This document shows, piece after piece, positions 57,884-64,000 of a stretch of 64,000 nucleotides of DNA. Each line of letters begins with the position of its first letter. Position 1 is the first letter of the stretch. The position numbers and the translations under genes are program-made. The notes under the pieces are model-generated. The model had not been told where the DNA came from. It saw only the letters and a program-made list of their open reading frames with translations, and did no database searches. Origin of the DNA: Azospirillum brasilense (GTDB lineage: Bacteria > Pseudomonadota > Alphaproteobacteria > Azospirillales > Azospirillaceae); the NCBI RefSeq assembly GCF_008365405.1, contig NZ_QOKV01000015.1, forward strand, positions 105,162 through 169,161. The letters run 5' to 3'.

Positions 57884-58975
57884 ATGACCAGCGTGACCGA
57901 AGCCTCCACCCTCTCCTCCGCCGAGGCGATGCGCGCCCGGCGCAAGGCCCGTCTCGCCCACAGCCTAAACCGTGCCGCCGCCACCCTGCAAATTGTCGGG
58001 CTCGGCTGGCTCAGCCCGCTGCTCCGCATGGCCGCCGGGGACAGCCCGCGCCAGCAGGGGCGGGAGCTGTGGCAGCAGATGGGCGTGCCGCTGACCGCCC
58101 TGATGCTGTTCCTTGCCGCCTGGGCGTGGCTGGCGCCGCAGGTGAACACCAGCCTGGGCGCCATCCCCGGCCCCGCCCAGGTGTGGGAGCAGGTGGGTGT
58201 CCTCCACGCCGACCATCAGGCCGAACGCGCCAAGGAGGCCGCTTTCTACGACCGGCAGGCCAAGCGCAACGCCGAGCTGCTGGCGAAGGACCCGAGCGCC
58301 GAGGTGAAGACCCGGCCCTACGCCGGCAAGCCGACCTATCTGGACCAGATCGTCACCAGCCTGAAGACGGTCTTCACCGGCTTCCTGCTCGGCGCGCTGG
58401 TGGCGGTGCCGCTGGGCGTGGCCTGCGGCCTGTCGCGCACGGTCAACGCGGCGATGAACCCGCTGATCCAGATCTTCAAGCCGGTGTCGCCGCTGGCTTG
58501 GCTGCCGCTGGTGACCATGGTGGTCAGCGCCACGGTGTCGAGCGACAACCCGACCTTCGAGAAGTCCTTCCTGACCTCGGCCGTCACGGTGACGCTCTGC
58601 TCGCTGTGGCCGACGCTCATCAACACGGCGGTCGGCGTGTCCTCCATCGACAAGGACCTGATGAACGTCGGCAAGGTGCTGCAGCTGTCCGGCCCGACGA
58701 TGGTGCGCCGGCTCGTGCTGCCCTCGGCGCTGCCCTACATCTTCACCGGCCTTCGGCTGTCGCTGGGCGTGGGCTGGATGGTGCTGATCGCGGCGGAGAT
58801 GCTGGCCCAGAACCCCGGCCTCGGCAAGTTCGTGTGGGACGAGTTCCAGAACGGCTCCTCCTCCTCGCTCGCCCGCATCATGGTGGCGGTCTTCACCATC
58901 GGCCTGATCGGCTTCCTGCTCGACCGCGTCATGCTGGCCTTCCAGGCCGCCGTTTCCCACACCGGCACCCGCTGA
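57884..58975 (+). CDS. nrtB: Nitrate ABC transporter permease
   Basis: 363 residues. An N-terminal amphipathic arm (1-60) precedes a first hydrophobic helix (about 67-86), a charged periplasmic loop (about 100-145, DRQAKRNAELLAKD) and five further helices from TVFTGFLLGALVAVPLGVA-type (about 162-180) onward. The coupling motif is in GKVLQLSGPTMVRRLVLPSA and PYIFTGLRLSLGVGWMVLIA. The NrtB family hallmark PLIQIFKPVSPLAWLPLVTM is seen. It forms the membrane channel with NrtCD. ATG 57884 follows repeat A6. Confidence 0.93.
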   Translation: MTSVTEASTLSSAEAMRARRKARLAHSLNRAAATLQIVGLGWLSPLLRMAAGDSPRQQGRELWQQMGVPLTALMLFLAAWAWLAPQVNTSLGAIPGPAQVWEQVGVLHADHQAERAKEAAFYDRQAKRNAELLAKDPSAEVKTRPYAGKPTYLDQIVTSLKTVFTGFLLGALVAVPLGVACGLSRTVNAAMNPLIQIFKPVSPLAWLPLVTMVVSATVSSDNPTFEKSFLTSAVTVTLCSLWPTLINTAVGVSSIDKDLMNVGKVLQLSGPTMVRRLVLPSALPYIFTGLRLSLGVGWMVLIAAEMLAQNPGLGKFVWDEFQNGSSSSLARIMVAVFTIGLIGFLLDRVMLAFQAAVSHTGTR

Positions 58976-58988
58976 GGAGTCCCCGAGC

Positions 58989-60653
58989 ATGGCCATCCTT
59001 GAGCTGAAGAACGTCGCGAAGTCCTACGGCGGGACCGAGGTGCTGCGCGGAATCGACCTGTCCATCGCGGAGGGGGAGTTCGTCGCCATCGTCGGCTTCT
59101 CCGGCGCCGGCAAGACCACGCTGGTCAACCTGATGGGCGGGCTGGCCGCCCCCGACGCCGGGGAGGTGCTGTTCCGCGGCCAGCCGGTGCGCGGGCCGGG
59201 GGCGGAGCGCGGCGTCGTGTTCCAGAACTACTCGCTGATGCCCTGGCTGAGCGTGAAGGACAACGTGGCGCTGGCCGTGGACGCCGTGCACAAGGGCAAG
59301 CCGTCGCCGGAGCGCGGCGTATTGACCCGCCGGGCGGTGGAGACGGTCGGCTTGGGCCACGCCACCGACCGCCGTCCCAAGGAGTTGTCCGGCGGCATGC
59401 GCCAGCGCGTCGGCTTCGCCCGCGCGCTCGCCATGAGCCCGGAGATGCTGCTGCTCGACGAGCCGCTGTCGGCGCTGGACGCGCTGACCCGCGCCAAGCT
59501 CCAGGACGAGATCGAGGCGATCTGGCGCAAGGACCGCAAGACGGTCGTCCTCATCACCAACGACGTGGATGAGGCCATACTGCTGGCCGACCGCATCATC
59601 CCGCTGACGCCGGGCCCGGGGGCGACGCTCGGCCCCGCCTTCGCGGTGGACCTGCCGCGCCCGCGCGACCGCACCGCCGTGAACCATGACCCGGACTTCA
59701 AGCGCCTGCGCGCCGAGGTCACAGCGTGGCTGATGGAGGCCGGGGCCAGCCGCGCCGCCGCCGCGGTGGACGAGACCCTGACCCTGCCGGCGGCGACGCC
59801 CATCACCGCGGCACCGCCGCCCAAGGCTTATCTGGCTGGGCAGCCCGGCGGCCTGTCCGACGACCGTTATGTCGAGTTCAGCCGCGTCACCAAGACCTTC
59901 GCCACGCCGAAGGGGCCGCTGACCGTGGTGGACGGCTTCGACCTGAAGATGCGCAAGGGGGAGTTCATCTCCCTGATCGGCCATTCGGGCTGCGGCAAGT
60001 CCACCGTCCTGTCGATGGTCGCCGGGCTGGCCGACGTGTCCAGCGGCGGCATCGTGCTGGACGGCCGGGAGGTCGACGGCGCCGGCCCCGACCGGGCGGT
60101 GGTCTTCCAGGCGCCCAGCCTGTTCCCCTGGCTGACCGCGCTGGAGAACGTCATGCTGGGGGTCGACCGCGTCTACCCGCAGGCCGGCCGGGGGGAGCGC
60201 GACGACATCGCGCGCTATTACCTGTCGCGAGTTGGGTTGGGCGACGCCATGCACAAGAGGGCGGCGGAGCTGTCCAACGGCATGAAGCAGCGCGTCGGCA
60301 TCGCGCGGGCCTTTGCCCTGTCGCCGAAGCTGCTGCTGCTGGACGAGCCCTTCGGCATGCTGGACAGCCTGACCCGCTGGGAGCTTCAGGAGGTGCTGAT
60401 GGAGGTGTGGGCGCGCACCCAGGTCACCGCCATCTGCGTCACCCACGACGTTGACGAGGCGATCCTGCTGGCCGACCGTGTGGTGATGATGTCCAACGGG
60501 CCGAACGCCCGCATCGGCCACATCCTGGAGGTGGACATCCCCCACCCCCGGACCCGGCAGGCCCTGCTGGAGCATCCCCGTTACTACGCCTACCGGGAGG
60601 AGTTGCTGAATTTCCTGGAAGGCGGGCATCACGGGACGGTGAAAGCGGCGTGA
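58989..60653 (+). CDS. Nitrate ABC transporter, two fused ATPase domains
   Basis: 554 residues with two complete ABC ATPase domains in tandem, corresponding to NrtC and NrtD joined. Domain 1: Walker A GFSGAGKTT (36-44), signature LSGGMRQRVGFARAL, Walker B MLLLDEPLSAL. A Pro/Ala-rich linker (about 255-295) follows. Domain 2: Walker A GHSGCGKST (331-339), signature LSNGMKQRVGIARAF (from 428, Asn in place of the usual Gly), Walker B LLLLDEPFGML. Cyanobacterial NrtC instead fuses one ATPase with an NrtA-like domain. It starts 13 bases after nrtB. Confidence 0.92.
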   Translation: MAILELKNVAKSYGGTEVLRGIDLSIAEGEFVAIVGFSGAGKTTLVNLMGGLAAPDAGEVLFRGQPVRGPGAERGVVFQNYSLMPWLSVKDNVALAVDAVHKGKPSPERGVLTRRAVETVGLGHATDRRPKELSGGMRQRVGFARALAMSPEMLLLDEPLSALDALTRAKLQDEIEAIWRKDRKTVVLITNDVDEAILLADRIIPLTPGPGATLGPAFAVDLPRPRDRTAVNHDPDFKRLRAEVTAWLMEAGASRAAAAVDETLTLPAATPITAAPPPKAYLAGQPGGLSDDRYVEFSRVTKTFATPKGPLTVVDGFDLKMRKGEFISLIGHSGCGKSTVLSMVAGLADVSSGGIVLDGREVDGAGPDRAVVFQAPSLFPWLTALENVMLGVDRVYPQAGRGERDDIARYYLSRVGLGDAMHKRAAELSNGMKQRVGIARAFALSPKLLLLDEPFGMLDSLTRWELQEVLMEVWARTQVTAICVTHDVDEAILLADRVVMMSNGPNARIGHILEVDIPHPRTRQALLEHPRYYAYREELLNFLEGGHHGTVKAA

Positions 60654-60700
60654 AATGGGCGGCATGAACGGGGCGGCGTAAGGGGAAGGTGAGAACGGCG

Positions 60701-61303
60701 ATGGCGAACAAACCCCTGACCATTCTTGTGGCCGGCCCCGACGCCACAGCGACGCGGGCGGTGGAGGACGGCTTGGCCGGGGCGGGGGGCCGCGACCGGA
60801 TCGCCGACCGGATCGTCGTGGTCCATGGCTTCGCCGATCTGCCAGCCCGCGTCGCCGCTCGGGCGCCGGACGCGGTCGTCGCTGTTTTGGCAACATCGGA
60901 CCCCGCGACGCTGGACGGCGTCTTCCGGCTGGCCCGGTCGGGTGCCTGCGCCGTCGTCCTGTTCGCCGACAAAGCGCCGCCGGGGGCAGCCGCGCAGGCG
61001 GCGGAGGCCGGGGTGGCCGCCTTCGTCCTGGACGGTCTGCATCCCGCCCGCGTGCGGCCGATCCTGGAAACCGCGCTGGCCCGCTACGCTGCTTTTGAAA
61101 CGCTGAAACGCGAACGCGACGAGGCTCGGACGCAGCTCGCCGACCGTAAGCTGATCGAGCGGGCGAAGGGCATCCTGATGCAGCAGAAGTCCCTGACGGA
61201 GGAGGCGGCCTACAACGCCTTGCGCAAGGCCGCCATGAAGCAGGGCCGCCGCATCGCCGACATCGCGCAAAGCGTCATCACCGCCGCCCAGATCGAGCTG
61301 TGA
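60701..61303 (+). CDS. nasT: ANTAR-domain response regulator NasT
   Basis: 200 residues. A pseudo-receiver domain (1-120) lacks the usual acidic pocket: ILVAGPD replaces the Asp/Glu pair and no clear phospho-acceptor Asp is present. A coiled-coil linker (about 128-145) leads to an ANTAR RNA-binding domain (about 143-198): LIERAKGILMQQKSLTEEAA and NALRKAAMKQGRRIADIAQS. NasT acts as an antiterminator on nitrate-assimilation leaders, held back by NasS without nitrate. Matching AACGGC hairpins lie upstream of nirB and nrtA. ATG 60701 is preferred over GTG 60689. No nasS gene is in the window. Confidence 0.92.
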   Translation: MANKPLTILVAGPDATATRAVEDGLAGAGGRDRIADRIVVVHGFADLPARVAARAPDAVVAVLATSDPATLDGVFRLARSGACAVVLFADKAPPGAAAQAAEAGVAAFVLDGLHPARVRPILETALARYAAFETLKRERDEARTQLADRKLIERAKGILMQQKSLTEEAAYNALRKAAMKQGRRIADIAQSVITAAQIEL

Positions 61304-61772
61304 CGCGTTTCAGATCAAGCACTTCGGAGGGAGATTGTACTAAAAGGCCGCTTCACTTCCTTGACTGGAAGATTGGCGCTCAAACGACCCGGTGATGGTG
61401 CGCGCCCTCGACAGTGCCAAAGCTTGCGGATCGCGGCAAGCCGTCTGTTTGTCCCGATTGAGATGATGGACCCGTTCCGGCGGATCGATGGCAGGAACAG
61501 CCGCGCCGTCTGGAGCCCGCCGCCGACGTTGAGGGTGTCGCTTTCTCCTGAAAATTTTCTCGTGTTCTCACCAAGGTCGTAGCGACGAATCAAGGGTATC
61601 CGTGCGATTGTTGCGGCTCACAATTTTCTTGCCGCCGAACGCTTTCGCGGGAGGGCCGATGGGATGGGACGGGAAGCCGACGACCCACCGAGCCACCCGC
61701 GCTGGGCCGAGGCCGAACGCCTCGCCACACACCTTGACCGCATCCTTGAGCGCTTCCCGCCGCACAGCGAGG
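61304..61772. other. Mobile-element border without recognisable gene
   Basis: Short frames exist on both strands but none is convincing. A plus-strand frame from ATG 61664 (MGREADDPPSHPRWAEAERL...) and a minus-strand tail (ending TLDSSLRPW at 61568) both run into the IS6 end at 61773, so one may be a truncated gene. Base use is less GC-biased than in the nitrate operon, consistent with acquired DNA. Confidence 0.4.
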
Positions 61773-62663
61773 GGCTCTGTTGCAAAGTTGGCCGGCAGGC
61801 GGCGGAATGGCTGGATGCTGTTGGGAGCCACGCCGTGTCGGACTTCAAGGGACGCCACTTCGAGGGTGAGATTGTGCTCTGGGCGGTGCGCTGGTACTGC
61901 CGATACGGCATCAGCTACCGTGATCTCGAACAGATGATGGCCGAGCGCGGTGTTTCGGTCGATCACTCGACCATTTACCGTTGGGTGCAGAAGTACGCGC
62001 CGGAGATCGAGAAGCGGTTACGCTGGCAGTGGCGCTGTCCGAGGTCGACCAGCTGGCGGGTCGACGAGACCTACGTGAGGGTCGGTGGCAAGTGGACCTA
62101 CCTGTACCGTGCCGTTGACAAGCATGGCAACACCATCGACTTCCACCTCTCTCCCACGCGCAACACCGCCGCCGCCAAGCGCTTCCTGTCCAAGGCGTTG
62201 AACAGCTTGAAGGCGTGGGAGACGCCGACGGTCATCAACACCGACAAGGCGCCAACTTATGGGCCGGCCTTGGCGGAGCTGAAGGCTGAGGGCAAATGTC
62301 CCGAGGAGACCGAGCACCGGCAGGTCAAATACTTGAACAATGTGGTGGAAGCCGACCACGGCAAGTTGAAGCAGTTGATCCGCCCGGTGCGGGGCTTCAA
62401 GACCCTGAAGACAGCCTACGCAACGATCAAGGGCTTTGAGGTGATGCGGGCGCTCCGCAAAGGCCAAGCGTCCAGCTTCAACATCACCCGCGACATGCGG
62501 GGCGAGGCGCGCCTCGTCGAACGCGCCTTCAACGTCGGACCCTGCGTGCTCACCGAGGCCGCCCAGTTCATCAGCCAGCAGCTCGAACTCCAGGATGCAT
62601 AGCATCGGCGGTGATGCCCGTAACCATCATCTCGCGCCTGCCGGTAAACTTTGCAACAGAGCC
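61773..62663 (+). mobile_element. IS6-family insertion sequence
   Basis: An 891-bp element bounded by inverted repeats: GGCTCTGTTGCAAAGTT at the left and AACTTTGCAACAGAGCC at the right, typical IS6 ends (compare IS6100). The repeats actually extend four bases outward (GAGG/CCTC). No 8-bp target duplication is present: CAGCGAGG on the left against CCTCTCGG on the right. That suggests a rearrangement or deletion next to the element after insertion. It encodes one transposase. Confidence 0.92.
61835..62602 (+). CDS. IS6-family DDE transposase
   Basis: 255 residues from GTG 61835 (GGGAG upstream), starting VSDFKGRHFEGEIVLWAVRW, the usual IS6 start. A helix-turn-helix (YGISYRDLEQMMAERGVSVD) precedes the DDE catalytic core: first Asp in WRVDETYVRVGGKW, second Asp in INTDKAPTYGPAL, and Glu in NNVVEADHGKLKQL. 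Length matches active IS6 transposases and there is no frameshift, so the element may still be mobile. Confidence 0.94.
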   Translation: MSDFKGRHFEGEIVLWAVRWYCRYGISYRDLEQMMAERGVSVDHSTIYRWVQKYAPEIEKRLRWQWRCPRSTSWRVDETYVRVGGKWTYLYRAVDKHGNTIDFHLSPTRNTAAAKRFLSKALNSLKAWETPTVINTDKAPTYGPALAELKAEGKCPEETEHRQVKYLNNVVEADHGKLKQLIRPVRGFKTLKTAYATIKGFEVMRALRKGQASSFNITRDMRGEARLVERAFNVGPCVLTEAAQFISQQLELQDA

Positions 62664-63207
62664 CCTCTCGGTGCCAGATGTAGCCGATCGGCACGCTGAT
62701 GCGCAGTTCGCCCCGCCGCGCCTTGCTGCGGGCGGCATCAAGCATCCGGGTCCGCAGCACTCCCAACTCGAACTCGCTCATGCTGCCCTTCATGCCCAGC
62801 AGCAGCCGATCGTTCGGCCGCCCCGGATCGTAGATGCCGTCGAGGTCGATGACCCTGGCCTCGACGAGCCCGCAGAGTTCAAGCAGGTGGTGCCAGTCCC
62901 GGCCGTTGCGGGCGAGCCGGGAGGCGTCGAGGCACAGCACGGCGCCGATCTCGCCTGCACAGAGCGACGCCACCAGCCGCTCGAACCCGGGCCGCGCCAT
63001 GGTGCCGCTGGCGGAGCGCCCGAGATCGTCGTCAATCACCTCGACCCGGCGGAAGCCTCGGCGCTTGGCCGCATCAACGAGTTCGTACTGCCGGCGTTTG
63101 CTCTCCAGGTTGGTCTGGACCTGCGCCGGGGAGGACTGGCGGACGTAGACCACGGCCTTGCGCTTGAGCACCGACGGCGGCAGGAGATCAGTGTTCGCCA
63201 TCGTCAT
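62664..63207 (-). pseudogene. Serine recombinase, truncated by IS6
   Basis: Starts at ATG 63207 (MTMANTDLLPPS). Residues about 10-170 form an intact serine-recombinase catalytic domain: VYVRQSSPAQVQTNLESKRR with the catalytic Ser, then LCLDASRLARNGRDWHHLLE and MKGSMSEFELGVLRTRMLDA. The frame then reads IGYIWHRE and enters the IS6 terminal repeat; the DNA-binding C-terminal domain is missing. No matching remainder is found on the other side of the IS, so it was probably deleted. Its start overlaps the small gene upstream. Confidence 0.88.
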
Positions 63208-63373
63208 GCTCCCCGGTTCCGGCACCTGCGGCTTCCATCAGGAGAAGGGCCAGTTGCACCACCGCCGCGGCGCGGTCGGCCGGGCTGATCGTCCGCAGCC
63301 TTGCGGTGTCGAAGGCCATGCTGAACTGACGCCGGGTCTTGGCCCGTCGTGTTGATGCTGACGGCATTTTCAT
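63188..63373 (-). CDS. Small protein paired with recombinase (61 aa)
   Basis: ATG 63373 follows GGAGGAG. The product (MKMPSASTRRAKTRRQFSMA then FDTARLRTISPADRAAAVVQ and LALLLMEAAG, ending in an acidic tail) is basic at the start and helical. It overlaps the recombinase start by 20 bases, a pairing I recall from related mobile modules in alphaproteobacteria. It is intact, although its partner is not. Function unknown. Confidence 0.65.
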   Translation of the reverse strand: MKMPSASTRRAKTRRQFSMAFDTARLRTISPADRAAAVVQLALLLMEAAGAGTGEHDDGEH

Positions 63374-63434
63374 GTCGCTCCTCCGGGACGATGATCGCAT
63401 CGCCTGGAGAGCTTCGCCTGAATCCGCCGTCGCT

Positions 63435-63872
63435 CAGCTGGCGCTGGAGGCGGTGCGGCGCATCGACCCGCTGTTCGACATCGAGCGCGAGGCGCTGGGG
63501 CGTTCGGCGGCCGACCGTCTGGCGCTGCGCACCGAGCTGTCCAAGCCCCGGATCGAGGAACTGGAGACCTGGATGCGGGCGGCCCGGGCCGGGATGTCGA
63601 AGCACGCGCCGGTGGCCAAGGCGATGGATTACATGCTGACCCGCTGGGAAGGCTTCACCCGTTTCCTGCGTGACGGACGGGTCTGCCTGACCAACAATGC
63701 CGCCGAACGAGCGTTGCGCGGCATCGCCCTGGGAAGACGGGCATGGTTGTTCTGCGGATCGGATCGAGGCGGGCAGCGCGCTGCCGCCATGTACAGCTTG
63801 ATCGTGAGCGCCAAGATGAACGACATCGATCCCCAGGCGTGGCTGGCCGACGTCCTGGCCCGCATCAACGAT
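63435..63872 (+). pseudogene. IS66-family transposase fragment (C-terminal part)
   Basis: About 146 codons match the C-terminal catalytic part of IS66 transposases: QLALEAVRRIDPLFDIEREA, KHAPVAKAMDYMLTRWEGFT, CLTNNAAERALRGIALGRR with the conserved Glu, and WLFCGSDRGGQRAAAMYSLI. The N-terminal zinc-finger and first catalytic regions are absent. The normal ending (LLPWNW) is lost after ARIND, where the frame continues into unrelated sequence to 63983. A dead remnant. Confidence 0.88.
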
Positions 63873-63913
63873 CGTACGCATCCGGTGAGTGACGCAGGTG
63901 CGGATCGAAGCGG

Positions 63914-64000
63914 TCAGCGTCCCGTTCGGTGGATTTGGATGAGTTCCTTGAGGTTCTCGACGCCATCCTCGGTCAGGGCATAGAACCACTGCTCGCCTGG
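63914..64000 (-). CDS. C-terminal end of an unidentified protein
   Basis: A minus-strand frame enters from the right edge and ends with TGA at 63914. The visible 28 residues (PGEQWFYALTEDGVENLKEL, then IQIHRTGR) look like the end of a small winged-helix or IS-associated protein, but too little is seen to assign it. It may instead be chance. Confidence 0.3.
   Translation of the reverse strand, partial: PGEQWFYALTEDGVENLKELIQIHRTGR

Noticed and set aside
61765..62671. Target-site duplication around the IS6 element
   Set aside because: The eight bases on each side (CAGCGAGG and CCTCTCGG) do not match directly; the only similarity is the outward continuation of the inverted repeat.
63204..63989. 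Open frame of 261 codons on the minus strand at the right end
   Set aside because: It is antisense to the IS66 transposase fragment and overlaps the small recombinase-linked gene in another frame.
1..64000. CRISPR arrays, rRNA and tRNA genes
   Set aside because: I saw no regularly spaced direct repeats, no rRNA core sequences and no tRNA-like cloverleaf with a T-loop GGTTCGAATCC-type motif. Isolated GGTTCGA strings (for example 14870 and 56213) lie in a riboswitch or a leader without a cloverleaf.

Overview
The window is GC-rich (about 68-70 percent by eye), densely packed alphaproteobacterial DNA. Its gene content suggests Azospirillum or a close Rhodospirillales relative: an FzlA-like division protein, an FDH3-type formate dehydrogenase cluster, sigma-54-driven nitrate assimilation under an ANTAR (NasT) regulator, chromate transport, and families of GC-rich palindromic intergenic repeats. 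The genus is inferred from gene content only. I saw no rRNA, tRNA or CRISPR array.

Layout. 1-2875: the end of a GNAT acetyltransferase, fzlA, and an AT-richer islet with two unrecognised genes. 2970-8813: chromate transporter chrA; a two-component system plus PepSY protein (minus strand), divergent from a cytochrome b561 / SHP / diheme cytochrome c cluster. 8896-14948: a six-gene minus-strand operon headed by a clear TPP riboswitch and encoding LuxE-like and LuxC-like proteins, an ABC importer and an SDR. None of these is a classical thiamine gene, and this is the most unusual system in the window. 14997-24477: a methyltransferase, an M20 deacylase, and a formate dehydrogenase operon with its chaperone and accessory genes. 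25037-28680: nadA-nadB-nadC behind a promoter with two copies of one palindromic operator. 28732-31338: a small exported protein, glf and guaC. 31492-37286: purine-ring catabolism (uraD, allC, a second M20 enzyme, uraH, membrane urate oxidase puuD) with a divergent LysR regulator. 37374-49213: a LacI regulator, uvrC, tandem small HTH-like proteins, a DUF882 protein, a TPR membrane protein, ygiQ, an NlpC/P60 protein and several small proteins.

49136-61303 is an assimilatory nitrate regulon. nirB-nirD-nasA-cobA (minus) and nrtA-nrtB-nrtCD-nasT (plus) diverge from one control region. Each side has a sigma-54 promoter with textbook -24/-12 spacing. Each leader has hairpins with the same AACGGC hexaloop, which fits the A1/G4 rule for ANTAR-protein RNA targets. 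In the nirB leader the second hairpin overlaps one arm of an intrinsic terminator, so NasT (encoded downstream) can be predicted to act as an antiterminator. NrtABCD imports nitrate, NasA reduces it to nitrite, NirBD to ammonium, and CobA makes the siroheme precursor for NirB.

61304-64000 is mobile-element debris: an IS6-family insertion sequence that truncates a serine recombinase, a small partner gene, and an IS66 transposase fragment. Two families of composite palindromic repeats (A: GGGGGAGGG type, six copies; B: GGGAGAGGG type, three copies) sit between genes throughout. One copy encodes the C-terminus of a DUF3306 protein and another supplies the ribosome binding site of nasA.
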